From Tsukamurella asaccharolytica (GTDB lineage: Bacteria > Actinomycetota > Actinomycetes > Mycobacteriales > Mycobacteriaceae): 58,084 bases of DNA. Shown one piece after another: positions 34,502 to 43,272 of the stretch. The notes under the pieces are model-generated. The model was not told the origin of the DNA. It saw nothing but the letters and a program-made list of their open reading frames with translations, and made no database searches. Position numbers and translations under genes: made by a program. The DNA is taken from positions 1 through 58,084 of the forward strand of contig NZ_VIGW01000017.1 of assembly GCF_007858435.1 (NCBI RefSeq). The letters run 5' to 3'. Position 1 is the first letter of the stretch, and every line of letters begins with the position of its first letter.

Positions 34502-34693
34502 ATTCCGACGCGACCCGGCCCTTCCGTGGGTCAGGGGAGGGCGATCCGCAGCGCGACGCTGACCTTCGCCATCGTCTGCGGCGACAGCGCGCCCACCCGT
34601 CGTTGTGAGCCGTGCGGCGAGAACGGTGTCGATCGCCGTCACAGCCCGGCCTCGCGTCTGGCGACGTACCGGCTGGCTGCTCGATCGGTTCCG

Positions 34694-34699
34694 TAGGGT
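34694..34699 (+). promoter_or_regulatory. leaderless -10 box TAGGGT of the SDR gene
   Basis: TAGGGT, seven bases, then ATG 34707. It sets the start over the longer upstream frame. Confidence 0.55.
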
Positions 34700-34706
34700 G
34701 ACGGGC

Positions 34707-35447
34707 ATGAATCCTCAGACCGCTGCACTGTTCGACCTCACTGGCCGCACAGCGCTGGTCACGGGCGCGAGCTCGGGAATCGGGGCGGCGATCGCGGAGG
34801 CGCTCGACGGCGCCGGGGCCAGGGTTTTGCGCGCGGGCCGTGACCGCGGCCGGCTCGGACCCGACGGGATCAGTGCGGACCTCAGGCGCGGTGCGGCCGA
34901 GCTGATCGAGCAGGTCGACGCGCGTCTGGGTACCGAGGGCGGCATCGACATCCTGGTCAATTGCGCGGGCAGTAATCCGCGCCCCCCGCTCGGCGACATC
35001 GACGACGCGCTCTACCGGGAGATCCTCGCGGTCAACCTCGACGCCCCCTTCCAACTCGGCCAGCACTACGGGCCCCGGATGGCCGGGCGCGGCTGGGGCC
35101 GGATCCTCAACGTCGCGTCGACGCAGGCGCACCGCGCGTTCGGAAACAGCGGCGCCTACGGCGTCGCGAAGGCCGGCATCGCCGGACTCACCCGCTCCCA
35201 ATCGGAGGCGTGGGCACCGTCCGGGGTCACCGCGAACTCGCTGACGCCAGGCCTGGTCGCGACGCCGATGACCACGGCCGTGGTCGCCGATCCCGAACGC
35301 GCCGAATACTTCCGACGGCGGGCGCACACCGGGACACTCGGCGCACCGTCGGATTTCGCGGCCGCGGCGGTCTTCCTCGCGGGGCCGGGGTCGGCGTTCG
35401 TGACCGGCCAGAACCTCTGCGTCGATGGAGGTCTTTCCGTCACCTGA
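34707..35447 (+). CDS. short-chain dehydrogenase/reductase
   Basis: This 246-residue classical SDR has the cofactor motif TGASSGIG (19-26), ILVNCAGSN (variant NNAG), catalytic Ser in LNVASTQAH, and Tyr-Lys in YGVAKAG. The ending TGQNLCVDGGLSVT is usual for FabG-like enzymes. It would reduce or oxidise a carbonyl/alcohol with NAD(P)H; the substrate is unknown. It is an insertion in the otherwise conserved ispG-PBP interval. Confidence 0.88.
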   Translation: MNPQTAALFDLTGRTALVTGASSGIGAAIAEALDGAGARVLRAGRDRGRLGPDGISADLRRGAAELIEQVDARLGTEGGIDILVNCAGSNPRPPLGDIDDALYREILAVNLDAPFQLGQHYGPRMAGRGWGRILNVASTQAHRAFGNSGAYGVAKAGIAGLTRSQSEAWAPSGVTANSLTPGLVATPMTTAVVADPERAEYFRRRAHTGTLGAPSDFAAAAVFLAGPGSAFVTGQNLCVDGGLSVT

Positions 35448-35590
35448 TGGGCGGGAAGGTTCGGCGCGGCGTGCTGGGTCGGCGGCTCGATGATCACCCT
35501 TCGGCCGCGCGCTGTTCACCATCAGGTCACCTCGGTCGATGACGATGCCCGGGAAGTCCGAATTGTCGACTATGTGAGGAAACCGACCAG

Positions 35591-36319
35591 ATGCGAAACG
35601 TCCGTGTGATGGGAGTTCTAGGGTGCGGCAGTGCAGCGTTGCTGGCGTTGACCGGGTGCAGCGGCTCGTCCAACTCCTCCGACGTCGCGTCGCAGTCTGA
35701 GGGGGCCGCGACGGTCACGGTGTCCGCCCCGAACACCGGCGGAGGGGCGGCGCCGGCGACGAAGGAGGGATGTTTCCCGGTGACGCACCCCTTGGGCTTC
35801 CCGCAGCCGGACAACACCGACGAGGGCTTCATGGTGGCCATCGAGATTCCGCAGGGCAGCGCCAACAAGTACGAGATCGACGCGGAATCCGGTCAGATCA
35901 TTCTCGACCGCGTGCAGTCGATGCCGGTGGCCTACCCGGGGAACTACGGCTCGGTTCCGAGCACCCAGGGCGGTGACGGCGACCCGTTGGATGGCCTCGT
36001 GCTGTCGCGGGAACCCATCGCGCCTGGCACCCAGGTCAAAGTGCGCGCGCTCGGGGTGCTCAAGATGATCGACGGCGGCGAGCAGGACGACAAGCTGATC
36101 ACGGTGCCGGTAGCCGACGTCGACCCCGCCTTCGACATCTTCAAGAACGTCTCCGACCTGCCGCCCATCCAGCAGCAGCAGATCGAGCAGTTCTTCGCCG
36201 TCTACAAGAATCTCCCCGAGGGTCGGAAGAAGGTCGAGCTGTCGGGCTACGACCAAGCCGACCGGGCCAACGAGCTGCTCCGCGGGTCGGCGCAGAAGTA
36301 CCAGGAGTCCTGCCGGTAG
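35591..36319 (+). CDS. exported lipoprotein with an inorganic pyrophosphatase (family I) domain
   Basis: This 242-residue protein starts with a lipoprotein signal (MGVLGCGSAALLALTGC, lipid Cys23) and a Ser/Thr-rich linker to about residue 75. The rest is a soluble family I pyrophosphatase: EIPQGSANKYE (E85, K93, E95), YPGNYGSVPST, GGDGDPLDGLVL (Asp129, 131, 134) and LKMIDGGEQDDKL (Asp161, Asp166, Lys168). The metal and catalytic positions line up with the E. coli enzyme, from memory. GAGGAAA lies about 12 bases before ATG 35591. Pyrophosphatases are normally cytosolic, so an outward-facing copy is unusual. Confidence 0.85.
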   Translation: MRNVRVMGVLGCGSAALLALTGCSGSSNSSDVASQSEGAATVTVSAPNTGGGAAPATKEGCFPVTHPLGFPQPDNTDEGFMVAIEIPQGSANKYEIDAESGQIILDRVQSMPVAYPGNYGSVPSTQGGDGDPLDGLVLSREPIAPGTQVKVRALGVLKMIDGGEQDDKLITVPVADVDPAFDIFKNVSDLPPIQQQQIEQFFAVYKNLPEGRKKVELSGYDQADRANELLRGSAQKYQESCR

Positions 36320-36400
36320 CGCGAGTGCCGATCGCGCTGTCACCTGCGCCCCATCGGTCACACGCCAGCGCGGCAACCCGAGCCCGACGTCGCACCGTCC

Positions 36401-36406
36401 TACCCT
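36401..36406 (+). promoter_or_regulatory. leaderless -10 box TACCCT of the PBP gene
   Basis: TACCCT, six bases, then GTG 36413. Confidence 0.5.
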
Positions 36407-36412
36407 GAGGCG

Positions 36413-38251
36413 GTGAAGATGCCGATGCGCCGCCCCCTCGTGATCGTCGCCCTCGTGGCGCTGGTCGCGGCCGGTGGCTGCTCGCCGGCGAACACCAGCG
36501 GCCCGGGGCCGCTCGCAGCGCGCTTCGGCGCGGCCCTCGCGGACAGGGACCTCGACGGTGCCGCCGCCCTGACGACCGCACCCGAGACGGCGAAGAAGGC
36601 GCTGCACGCCGCCTTCGACGGACTGCAGGCCCGCGGCGTCCAGTTCAAGGTCGGGCAGGTGCGGACGACCGGCGCCACCAGCGAGGTCGAGTACCAGTAC
36701 GACTGGGACCTGCCGGCCGAGCAGGGGCGCTCCAGCCGGACGTGGGACTACCGCGGGACGCTGACCAGCGTCCAGGAGAACGGTACGTGGCGCGTGCGCT
36801 GGGCACCGTCGGTGCTGCATCCGCGCCTGGGCGCGAACCAGACGATGGTGCTACGCGCCCTGCCCGCGGACAAGGCGCCGGTCAACTCCGCGTCGGGCGG
36901 CGCGGTGCTCGTCCCCGGCGTCATCACGCGGATCCGGATCGAGGCATCCAAGATCGTTGCGCCGACGACGGTGCTCGACGTCGCGAGTCAGCTGGCCCGC
37001 GCGCTGCAACCGATCCTGCCCGCGCTCGATCCGGTGCAGATAACGGAGCAGGCCACCTCGCTGAACGGGCCGTACACCGTGGCGTCGGTCAACCAGGACG
37101 ACCTGCGCAAGCTCCCGGGCGACGTCACCTCCCTCCCGGGAGTGACGTTGGTCGAGCAGGCCGACCTGGTGCCCACCGACCGCAGCTTCGCGCCGGCGCT
37201 CATGTCGTCGATCAAGCAGAACGTCACGGGCGACCTCGCGGGTAAGGACGGCTGGGAGGTGATCGCGCAAGCCGACACCGGCGCGCGGGTATCCACGCTC
37301 GCGTCCACGGCGCCGCAGGCGGCACCCGCGGTCTCCGTGAGCATCTCGCCGATCGCCCAGGCCGCGGCGCAGGCCGCCGTGAACACCCGCCGCGACCGGC
37401 AGTCGATGATGGTCGTGATCCAGCCGTCGACTGGCGACGTGCTGGCCGTCGCGCAGAATCCCGAGGCCGACAAGCTCGGCTCGCTGGCCACGTCCGGCCT
37501 CTACCCGCCCGGCTCCACCGGGAAGATCGTGACCGCGACCGCCGCGCTCTCCGCCGGGATCGCCACACCCGAGACGATCGTGCCCTGCCCGGGCACGCTC
37601 ACGATCGGCGAGCGCGAGGTGCCGAACTACAACCGCTTCGCCCTCGGCGACGTCTCGGTGCAGCGCGCCTTCGCCCGGTCCTGCAACACGAGCTTCGCCT
37701 TCCTCGGCGCCAAGCTCAAGCCCGAGGCGCTCAACACCGCGGCCGCCGAGCTCGGCATCGGGCCCGACTACGCGATCGCCGGCCTGCCGGTGTCCTCCGG
37801 GCAGTACCCGGTGCCCAAGGCCATGGTCAACCAGGTCGAGGACAGCTTCGGCCAGGGCGAGGTGCTCGTCAGTCCGTTCTCCATGGCGCTGGCCGTCGCC
37901 TCCGTCGCGCACGGCAGCGCCGTCACCCCGCAACTGCTCCTCGGCAAGCCCACCAAGGTCGACGGGGAGCGGCCTCCGCTCGATCCCAAGGCCGCCGACG
38001 GCGTGCGCGCCATGATGCGCGAGGTCGTCGCCTCCGGTACGGCCGAGCTGATCCGGGGCTCGGGGGACATCCTGGGCAAGACCGGGGAGGCGGAGGTCGA
38101 CGGTGGCTCGCACGCCTGGTTCGTCGGCTACCGGGGCGACCTGGCCTTCGCCACCCTCGTCGTGCTCGGCGGCAGCTCCGACAACGCCGTCGCCGTCACC
38201 AAGGACTTCTTCGATCGCTTCGACGCCCCGGTCGGCGCGTCCCCGAACTGA
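36413..38251 (+). CDS. penicillin-binding lipoprotein with MecA-N domain (Rv2864c-like)
   Basis: This 612-residue exported protein has a lipobox (ALVAAGGC, Cys23), an NTF2-like MecA_N domain (about 30-150), a PBP dimerisation domain and a transpeptidase domain. The active-site motifs are complete: Ser368-T-G-Lys371, Ser423-C-Asn425 and Lys556-T-Gly558. It would cross-link peptidoglycan or sense beta-lactams at the outer face of the membrane. M. tuberculosis Rv2864c is the positional counterpart. The high identity of layout to PBP2a-type proteins suggests low beta-lactam affinity, but this is inference. Confidence 0.9.
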   Translation: MKMPMRRPLVIVALVALVAAGGCSPANTSGPGPLAARFGAALADRDLDGAAALTTAPETAKKALHAAFDGLQARGVQFKVGQVRTTGATSEVEYQYDWDLPAEQGRSSRTWDYRGTLTSVQENGTWRVRWAPSVLHPRLGANQTMVLRALPADKAPVNSASGGAVLVPGVITRIRIEASKIVAPTTVLDVASQLARALQPILPALDPVQITEQATSLNGPYTVASVNQDDLRKLPGDVTSLPGVTLVEQADLVPTDRSFAPALMSSIKQNVTGDLAGKDGWEVIAQADTGARVSTLASTAPQAAPAVSVSISPIAQAAAQAAVNTRRDRQSMMVVIQPSTGDVLAVAQNPEADKLGSLATSGLYPPGSTGKIVTATAALSAGIATPETIVPCPGTLTIGEREVPNYNRFALGDVSVQRAFARSCNTSFAFLGAKLKPEALNTAAAELGIGPDYAIAGLPVSSGQYPVPKAMVNQVEDSFGQGEVLVSPFSMALAVASVAHGSAVTPQLLLGKPTKVDGERPPLDPKAADGVRAMMREVVASGTAELIRGSGDILGKTGEAEVDGGSHAWFVGYRGDLAFATLVVLGGSSDNAVAVTKDFFDRFDAPVGASPN

Positions 38252-38254
38252 GTC

Positions 38255-38815
38255 CTAGGGGCTCGTCCATCGCTGGGCCATGACGAGCGTCGTGGTCCTG
38301 AAGGACTTCGCCGTGGGCGGCCACTCGATGGAGACGGACTGCGGTCCGATCCGGATGGACGTCTGCGGAGCGACCGTGAACACTGTGCCCTTGGCGTCCT
38401 CCGAGGCGAAGGTGCCGCGGACGGCCTCCTTCGGCACCGGCATCGAGCCGGTGTCGCCGTCCCTCTTCTCGGTGTAGGCCCGGAGGTATCGCTCCCCGTC
38501 GGCGTCCCGGCACACGACGAACCGGTGCGGATCGTCAGAAGACGAGGCGGTCACAATCACCGCGCGGTCGTCGCCGTCGCAATGCGCTGGTGAGCCGATG
38601 AATCCGAATTCTGTGCCCGACGGTGGCATGCTGTCGAAGGCGGGAGCGGGGGTGACCGACGTGCTCGACGTGGGGGAGAAGTCGAACTCCGACGCCGTGT
38701 GGCCGGGGCGGACGTAGGTGGTCGGGCCCGCCTCCTCGCTCGATCCGCAGCCGCTGATCGCGCCCGCCGCAAATACGCCGACGACTGCCGCCGCCACCAG
38801 GGGTGCGTGTCTCAT
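38255..38815 (-). CDS. hypothetical lipoprotein
   Basis: This 186-residue protein has a lipoprotein signal (RHAPLVAAAVVGVFAAGAISGC) followed by a Ser/Thr/Pro-rich linker and a small domain with a Cys pair (SPAHCDGDD and FVVCRDADGERYL). No known family is recognised. GGAGG lies before ATG 38815. It converges on the PBP gene with three bases between stops, and faces a long non-coding gap. Confidence 0.7.
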   Translation of the reverse strand: MRHAPLVAAAVVGVFAAGAISGCGSSEEAGPTTYVRPGHTASEFDFSPTSSTSVTPAPAFDSMPPSGTEFGFIGSPAHCDGDDRAVIVTASSSDDPHRFVVCRDADGERYLRAYTEKRDGDTGSMPVPKEAVRGTFASEDAKGTVFTVAPQTSIRIGPQSVSIEWPPTAKSFRTTTLVMAQRWTSP

Positions 38816-39141
38816 TGCCCGCCTCCGTAGTCGTGTGAGTAGGTGCGCGCCGCGCTCGAGCGTGTCGCCGCTTGGCCACGTGTTCGTCGTCGAGTACAGG
38901 TTTGTGACCGTGCAACCAGAAATGTGATCATCTGTACCATCTGTGCCGTTGTAAGTTATACGGAGTAGATTTCGACCGCAAGAGATGAGGATTACATCGA
39001 TCTGGGTTGCTCTACGTCGACAAGGCGCAGGCGAAGCGAGTCGCTGCGTCCGCCGCGTCGATTGACGGCCAGGCGTGCAACTGGTGCTGCTCCTCGGAAA
39101 TCGATTGCGGAGCCGAAGCGGATCGCGGGACGCTCGTTCGC
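38816..39141. other. AT-rich non-coding gap between lipoprotein and GNAT genes
   Basis: Frames here lack start signals and credible residues. The part 38915-39000 is clearly richer in A+T than the surroundings (for example GTTGTAAGTTATACGG) and probably contains the promoter of the leftward lipoprotein and/or rightward GNAT gene. I cannot place -35/-10 pairs with confidence. No RNA gene was recognised. Confidence 0.5.
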
Positions 39142-39716
39142 ATGGACATCGCACTGATGGCGCCGGCGGCCGACTGGCACGACGAGTGGCGGCGCAATGT
39201 CGCGGAGTGGGGCGACGTCACACACCACCCGGGCTCCGGCAGTGCGCTGGCCCGCGACCTGGACCTGGCGGCACCGTCGGGCTTCGCGACCTGGGTGGGC
39301 CGCCTGAACGAGCAGCCGATGATCGACCGCGGCAGCGACCTCGTGCCCGCCACGACCTGGTGGATGGTGCGCGGCGACCGCTACCTCGGCGCGATCCAGC
39401 TCCGGCACAGGCTGACCCCGTTGCTCGCCGAACTGGGCGGCCACATCGGCTACCACGTGCGGCCCTCGGCGCGTCGGATGGGAGTCGCGTCGCGGCGTTG
39501 CGCGAGGTGGTCCGACGCGCCGCGGGCCTCGGGCTGGCGGAGGTCCTCGTCACCTGCGATGAGAGCAACCTCGGCTCGCGCCGCACCGCGGAGTCGGCCG
39601 GCGGCGTGCTCACCCGCATCCGTCCCGTCGACGACTACGGCATCGCCCACGGCTTCCTCGAACCGGCCTGCCACTACTGGATCCCGACGACGCCGATCTC
39701 GCGCACCGTGACTTAA
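39142..39716 (+). pseudogene. GNAT acetyltransferase with a one-base frameshift
   Basis: The frame from ATG 39142 encodes a credible GNAT N-terminal half through GGHIGYHVRPSARRMGVAS (about residue 117), then becomes Arg-rich. Going back one base near 39491 continues as AALREVVRRAAGLGLAEVLV, then CDESNLGSRRTAESAGGVL and YWIPTT to TAA 39716, a normal GNAT ending. A single lost base in GTCGCGTCGCGG would explain it, restoring MGVASAALREVV. The product would be about 191 residues with the acetyl-CoA loop at the break. It is either a recent loss-of-function or a sequence error. Confidence 0.8.
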
Positions 39717-39772
39717 CAGCGTTAGCGGCAGGCGTTTCCCCAGGAAGCCACCTGGGCTAACGCTGTTAAGTC
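39710..39772 (+). terminator. perfect 17-bp inverted repeat overlapping the GNAT stop codon
   Basis: GACTTAACAGCGTTAGC (39710-39726) and GCTAACGCTGTTAAGTC (39756-39772) are exact complements around a 29-base loop. The TAA stop lies in the left arm, as in the element at 5192. A G-rich stretch follows. Confidence 0.65.
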
Positions 39773-39851
39773 GGGCCGGGGCGGTCGTGGAGGCCAGCCG
39801 GCGGCGGTGGTGGAGTAAGGACGGGGCGCGGGGGCCGCGGTGGCCTCCGAT

Positions 39852-39857
39852 TACGCT
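39852..39857 (+). promoter_or_regulatory. leaderless -10 box TACGCT of map
   Basis: TACGCT, six bases, then ATG 39864; supports this start over GTG 39840. Confidence 0.5.
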
Positions 39858-39863
39858 GAGCTG

Positions 39864-40733
39864 ATGACCCGCGCTGCACTCGTCCCCGGCACCGTCTCAC
39901 CCCGCCTGGCCGTGCCGGCGAAGATCGTGCGACCCGAGTACGTCGACAAGAAGACGGCGAACGAGGGCAAGGAGCCGTGGGTGCAGACGCCCGAGACGAT
40001 CGAGAAGATGCGGCTCGCCTCGCGGATCGCCGCCGACGCGCTGCAGGCCGCGGGCGCCGCGGTGGCGCCCGGGGTCACCACCGACCACCTCGACCGCGTG
40101 GCGCACGAGTACATGCTCGACCACGGCGCCTACCCGTCGACGCTGGGCTACCGGGGCTTCCCCAAGAGCTGCTGCACCAGCCTCAACGAGGTGATCTGCC
40201 ACGGCATCCCGGACTCGACCGTGATCGAGGACGGCGACATCGTCAACATCGACGTGACCGCCTACATCGACGGGGTGCACGGCGACACCAACGCGACCTT
40301 CCTCGCCGGCGACGTCGCCGAGGAGCATCGTCTCCTCGTCGAGCGCACCCGCACCGCGACGGAGCGCGCGATCAAGGCCGTCAAGCCGGGCCGTGAACTC
40401 AACGTGGTAGGCCGGGTCATCGAGTCGTACGCGAACCGCTTCGGCTACACCGTCGTCCGCGACTTCACCGGCCACGGCATCGGCGAGACCTTCCACAACG
40501 GCCTCGTCGTGCTGCACTACGACGAGCCGAACGTCGAGACGGTGCTCGAGCCCGGCATGGTCTTCACGATCGAGCCGATGATCAACCTCGGCGGCCTCGA
40601 CTACGAGATCTGGCCCGACGGCTGGACCGTCGCCACCACCGACAAGAAGTGGACGGCGCAGTTCGAGCACACCCTCGTCGTCACGGACGACGGCGCCGAG
40701 ATCCTCACGCTGCCGAGCACCCCCGCGGCCTAA
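39864..40733 (+). CDS. map: type I methionine aminopeptidase (MapB-like)
   Basis: This 289-residue enzyme removes the initiator Met. It has a ~40-residue N-terminal extension with a Pro-rich segment, as in mycobacterial MapB (type Ic), then [19 protein letters not shown] and ICHGIP. Metal ligands are the two Asp in [19 protein letters not shown], His in [13 protein letters not shown], Glu in [11 protein letters not shown] and Glu in AQFEHTLVV. Its TAA stop abuts GTG 40734 of cobQ. Confidence 0.95.
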   Translation: MTRAALVPGTVSPRLAVPAKIVRPEYVDKKTANEGKEPWVQTPETIEKMRLASRIAADALQAAGAAVAPGVTTDHLDRVAHEYMLDHGAYPSTLGYRGFPKSCCTSLNEVICHGIPDSTVIEDGDIVNIDVTAYIDGVHGDTNATFLAGDVAEEHRLLVERTRTATERAIKAVKPGRELNVVGRVIESYANRFGYTVVRDFTGHGIGETFHNGLVVLHYDEPNVETVLEPGMVFTIEPMINLGGLDYEIWPDGWTVATTDKKWTAQFEHTLVVTDDGAEILTLPSTPAA

Positions 40734-42263
40734 GTGCGCGGCGCCCTCCTTCTCGCCGGCGCGACCTCGGACGCCGGGAAGTCGACGGTGACGGCCGGGC
40801 TGTGCCGTCTCCTGGCGCGACGGGGCGTGCGCGTCGCGCCGTTCAAGGCGCAGAACATGTCGAACAACTCCGTCGCCACCGTCGAGGCCGACGGCACCAG
40901 CGGGGAGATCGGGCGCGCCCAGGCGACCCAGGCGCTCGCGTGCGGGCTGGCGCCGTCGACCCGGTTCAACCCCGTCCTGCTCAAGCCCGGGAGCGACCGG
41001 CGCAGCCACCTGATCCTGCACGGCAGGCCGGTCGGCGACGTGGGCGCACGCGATTACGTCATCCGCCGGCAGTGGCTTCTCGACGAGGTCACCACCACCC
41101 TGCAGGCGCTGCGCGACGAATTCGACGTGGTGCTGTGCGAGGGCGCGGGCAGCCCCGCCGAGATCAACCTGCGCGCCACCGACATCGCCAACATGGGGCT
41201 CGCACAGGCGGCGGGCCTGCCGACGGTGATCGTCGGCGACATCGACCGCGGGGGAGTGCTCGCGCACCTCGCCGGCACCGTCGCCGTGATGCCGCCCGAG
41301 GACCAGCGCCTCGTCTTCGGCTTCCTCATCAACCGGTTCCGCGGCGACCGCTCGATCCTCGAACCCGGCCTCGAGCAACTCGCCGACCTGACGCGACGCC
41401 CCACGCTCGGCGTGCTCCCGTACCTCACGGACCTCTGGCTCGACGCCGAGGACTCGCTCGCCGCGCTCGGCACCGACCTCGTCGGCCCGGGCGCCACGCG
41501 GCCCGACCCGATCCGGGTCGCCGCCGTCGCCCTGCCGCGGGTGTCCAACACCACCGACGTCGAGGCGCTCGCGTGCGAGCCCGGCCTGACGGTGCGCTGG
41601 ACCACCCGGGCCGCCGACGTCGCCGACGCCGACCTCGTCGTGCTTCCCGGTAGTCGGAGCACCGTCGGTGACCTGGCGTGGCTGCGCGAGCGCGGCCTGG
41701 CCGACGCCCTCGTCCGCCGCGCCGCCGCCGGCGGGCCGATCGTCGGGATCTGCGGCGGCTTCCAGATGCTCGGCCGGACCATCGCCGATACCGCCGGTGT
41801 CGAGGCGCCGGCCGGGACGCGGGTGGACGGCCTCGGAATCCTCGACCTCGACGTCGAGTTCGCGCGCACGAAATGCGTCCGGAACGTCGCCGGCGCCGGG
41901 CTGGGCGCGGCCGCGACGGGATACGAGATCCACCACGGCACCGTCGTGCGGAACGCGGAGAGCCCTGCGCTGTTCGGTCCCGACGGGCCGGAGGGGGCGC
42001 TCACGCCGCACGTCCTCGGCACCCACTGGCACGGACTGTTCGGGTCCGACGACTTCCGTCGCGCGTACCTCGCTCGCACGTTCCCCGGTCGGGACCTGGG
42101 CGCCGCCGTCCGCTACGAGGGTGCGCGGCTCGCGCAGCTCGACGCCATCGCCGATGCGCTGGAGGAGCACTGCGACGTGGAGGCGATCCTGCGGCCTTTG
42201 CATTCACCCCCTGCGTTTTCGGCGATCCTGCCGACCCTTCGGATCATCAGTGACTACCGTTGA
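40734..42263 (+). CDS. cobQ: cobyric acid synthase
   Basis: This 509-residue enzyme amidates four side chains of adenosylcobyrinic acid a,c-diamide using glutamine and ATP. The N-terminal dethiobiotin-synthetase-like domain has [15 protein letters not shown] and the KAQNMSNNS motif, followed by [20 protein letters not shown]. The C-terminal class I glutaminase-like domain has the nucleophile Cys in [15 protein letters not shown] and His-containing GYEIHHGTV. Start GTG 40734 abuts map. It belongs to the vitamin B12 set also at 47760-53620. Confidence 0.94.
   Translation: MRGALLLAGATSDAGKSTVTAGLCRLLARRGVRVAPFKAQNMSNNSVATVEADGTSGEIGRAQATQALACGLAPSTRFNPVLLKPGSDRRSHLILHGRPVGDVGARDYVIRRQWLLDEVTTTLQALRDEFDVVLCEGAGSPAEINLRATDIANMGLAQAAGLPTVIVGDIDRGGVLAHLAGTVAVMPPEDQRLVFGFLINRFRGDRSILEPGLEQLADLTRRPTLGVLPYLTDLWLDAEDSLAALGTDLVGPGATRPDPIRVAAVALPRVSNTTDVEALACEPGLTVRWTTRAADVADADLVVLPGSRSTVGDLAWLRERGLADALVRRAAAGGPIVGICGGFQMLGRTIADTAGVEAPAGTRVDGLGILDLDVEFARTKCVRNVAGAGLGAAATGYEIHHGTVVRNAESPALFGPDGPEGALTPHVLGTHWHGLFGSDDFRRAYLARTFPGRDLGAAVRYEGARLAQLDAIADALEEHCDVEAILRPLHSPPAFSAILPTLRIISDYR
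42255..42260 (+). promoter_or_regulatory. possible leaderless -10 box TACCGT of the 42269 gene
   Basis: TACCGT, eight bases, then ATG 42269, overlapping the cobQ end. The spacing matches that of the efpA genes. Confidence 0.4.
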
Positions 42264-42268
42264 CCACC

Positions 42269-43102
42269 ATGCCGATCGATTCAGGTGACACGGTGCAGGT
42301 GCCCGCGGGCTCGTGGACCTTCGACGTGTCGATCGGGGGGCCTGAGCACGGGGTACCCGTCCTGTTGCTGCACGGATTCCCGCAGACCGAGGAGTGCTTC
42401 GACCCGGTCCGGGAACGACTGCACGAGGCGGGACTGCGCACGATCGCGCCCCGCCAGCGCGGCTACAGTCCGGGTGTGCGCCCGGTGGGGGTCGATCAGT
42501 ACACGATGAAGCTCCTCGCCGAGGACGCAGCGCGCATCCTCGACGCGCTCGAAGTGCCCTACACGCATGTCGTCGGGCACGGCCTCGGCGCGACCGTGGC
42601 GTGGCACTTCGCCGCGACCTATCCGCTGCGCGCCATGAGCCTGACGGCCGTCTCGTTCGGCCACCCGTCCGCGTTCGGTGATGCGCTGGCCAACGACCAG
42701 GACCAGCGCCAGCGCTCCCGCTACCTCGAGTTGTTCCTCCGGTCCGGTGACGCGGAGAAGGCTCTGCTCGCCAACGACGCGCGGACGCTCCTGGCCACGG
42801 CGCCGGGCGGCGGTATCGAGGCGCTGACGGACGAGACGACGCTCACGGCCGCCCTGCACTGGTACCGCGCGAACCTGGTGTCCGGCGGTGAGGGCCTGGA
42901 CTGTCCGGTGATCGAGGTCCCCACCACGCTGGTCTGGGGTACCCGCGACGCCATCGCCGGCCCGGCGCAGGCCAAAGGGACCGCCCACTATCTCCGGGCC
43001 GACTACCGGCTCAGCGAGGTCCCCGACGGGGACCATTGGCTCCCGGTGCGCGCCCCGGCGGCCCTGGCGTCGGAGATCGCGTTGCGGACGCTGCGGAACT
43101 GA
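42269..43102 (+). CDS. alpha/beta-hydrolase-fold protein lacking the usual nucleophile
   Basis: This 277-residue protein has the epoxide-hydrolase/haloalkane-dehalogenase layout: oxyanion VLLLHGFPQTEE, TIAPRQRGYSPG, and the C-terminal acid and His (WGTRDAIAG and GDHWLP). The nucleophile elbow reads VVGHGLGA, where relatives have GHDWGA or GHSxGG, so the Asp/Ser position appears to be Gly. It may be a non-catalytic binding protein or use another mechanism. No signal peptide. It sits between cobQ and the leftward metallothionein-mtr pair. Confidence 0.8.
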   Translation: MPIDSGDTVQVPAGSWTFDVSIGGPEHGVPVLLLHGFPQTEECFDPVRERLHEAGLRTIAPRQRGYSPGVRPVGVDQYTMKLLAEDAARILDALEVPYTHVVGHGLGATVAWHFAATYPLRAMSLTAVSFGHPSAFGDALANDQDQRQRSRYLELFLRSGDAEKALLANDARTLLATAPGGGIEALTDETTLTAALHWYRANLVSGGEGLDCPVIEVPTTLVWGTRDAIAGPAQAKGTAHYLRADYRLSEVPDGDHWLPVRAPAALASEIALRTLRN

Positions 43103-43138
43103 CCGCGCTCGCACGCGGCCGGTTCCCAGCGGTGCGGC

Positions 43139-43240
43139 CTACGTGTCGGAGCCGCAGGTGCAGTTGTCGCCGCACGAGCAGTTCTCGCACGTGCAGTTCG
43201 GGTTGGAGCAGCCGGGGGCAATAGAATCATGCTGAATCAT
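43139..43240 (-). CDS. 33-residue metallothionein-like Cys-rich peptide
   Basis: The peptide has seven Cys in its last 23 residues, spaced C-x4-C-x-C-x2-C-x-C-x3-C-x-C (from PGCSNPNCTCENCSCGDNC on), the pattern of a small metallothionein. It would bind Cu(I), Zn(II) or Cd(II). ATG 43240 follows a TAGAGT box by seven bases, so it has its own leaderless promoter. It lies 32 bases after the mycothione reductase gene on the same strand and could also be read through from it. It differs in spacing from MymT of M. tuberculosis as I remember it. Coding is supported by residue pattern and promoter; length makes codon statistics weak. Confidence 0.7.
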   Translation of the reverse strand: MIQHDSIAPGCSNPNCTCENCSCGDNCTCGSDT

Positions 43241-43247
43241 GCATGGA

Positions 43248-43253
43248 ACTCTA
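43248..43253 (-). promoter_or_regulatory. leaderless -10 box TAGAGT of the metallothionein gene
   Basis: On the minus strand TAGAGT is followed by seven bases and ATG 43240. It lies in the 32-base gap after mtr. Confidence 0.5.
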
Positions 43254-43272
43254 CCCCGCACAGCGCCTAGAA

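Noticed and set aside
39897-42203. A 768-codon minus-strand frame opposite map and cobQ.
   Set aside because: It is a GC-rich antisense shadow of two well-supported enzymes.
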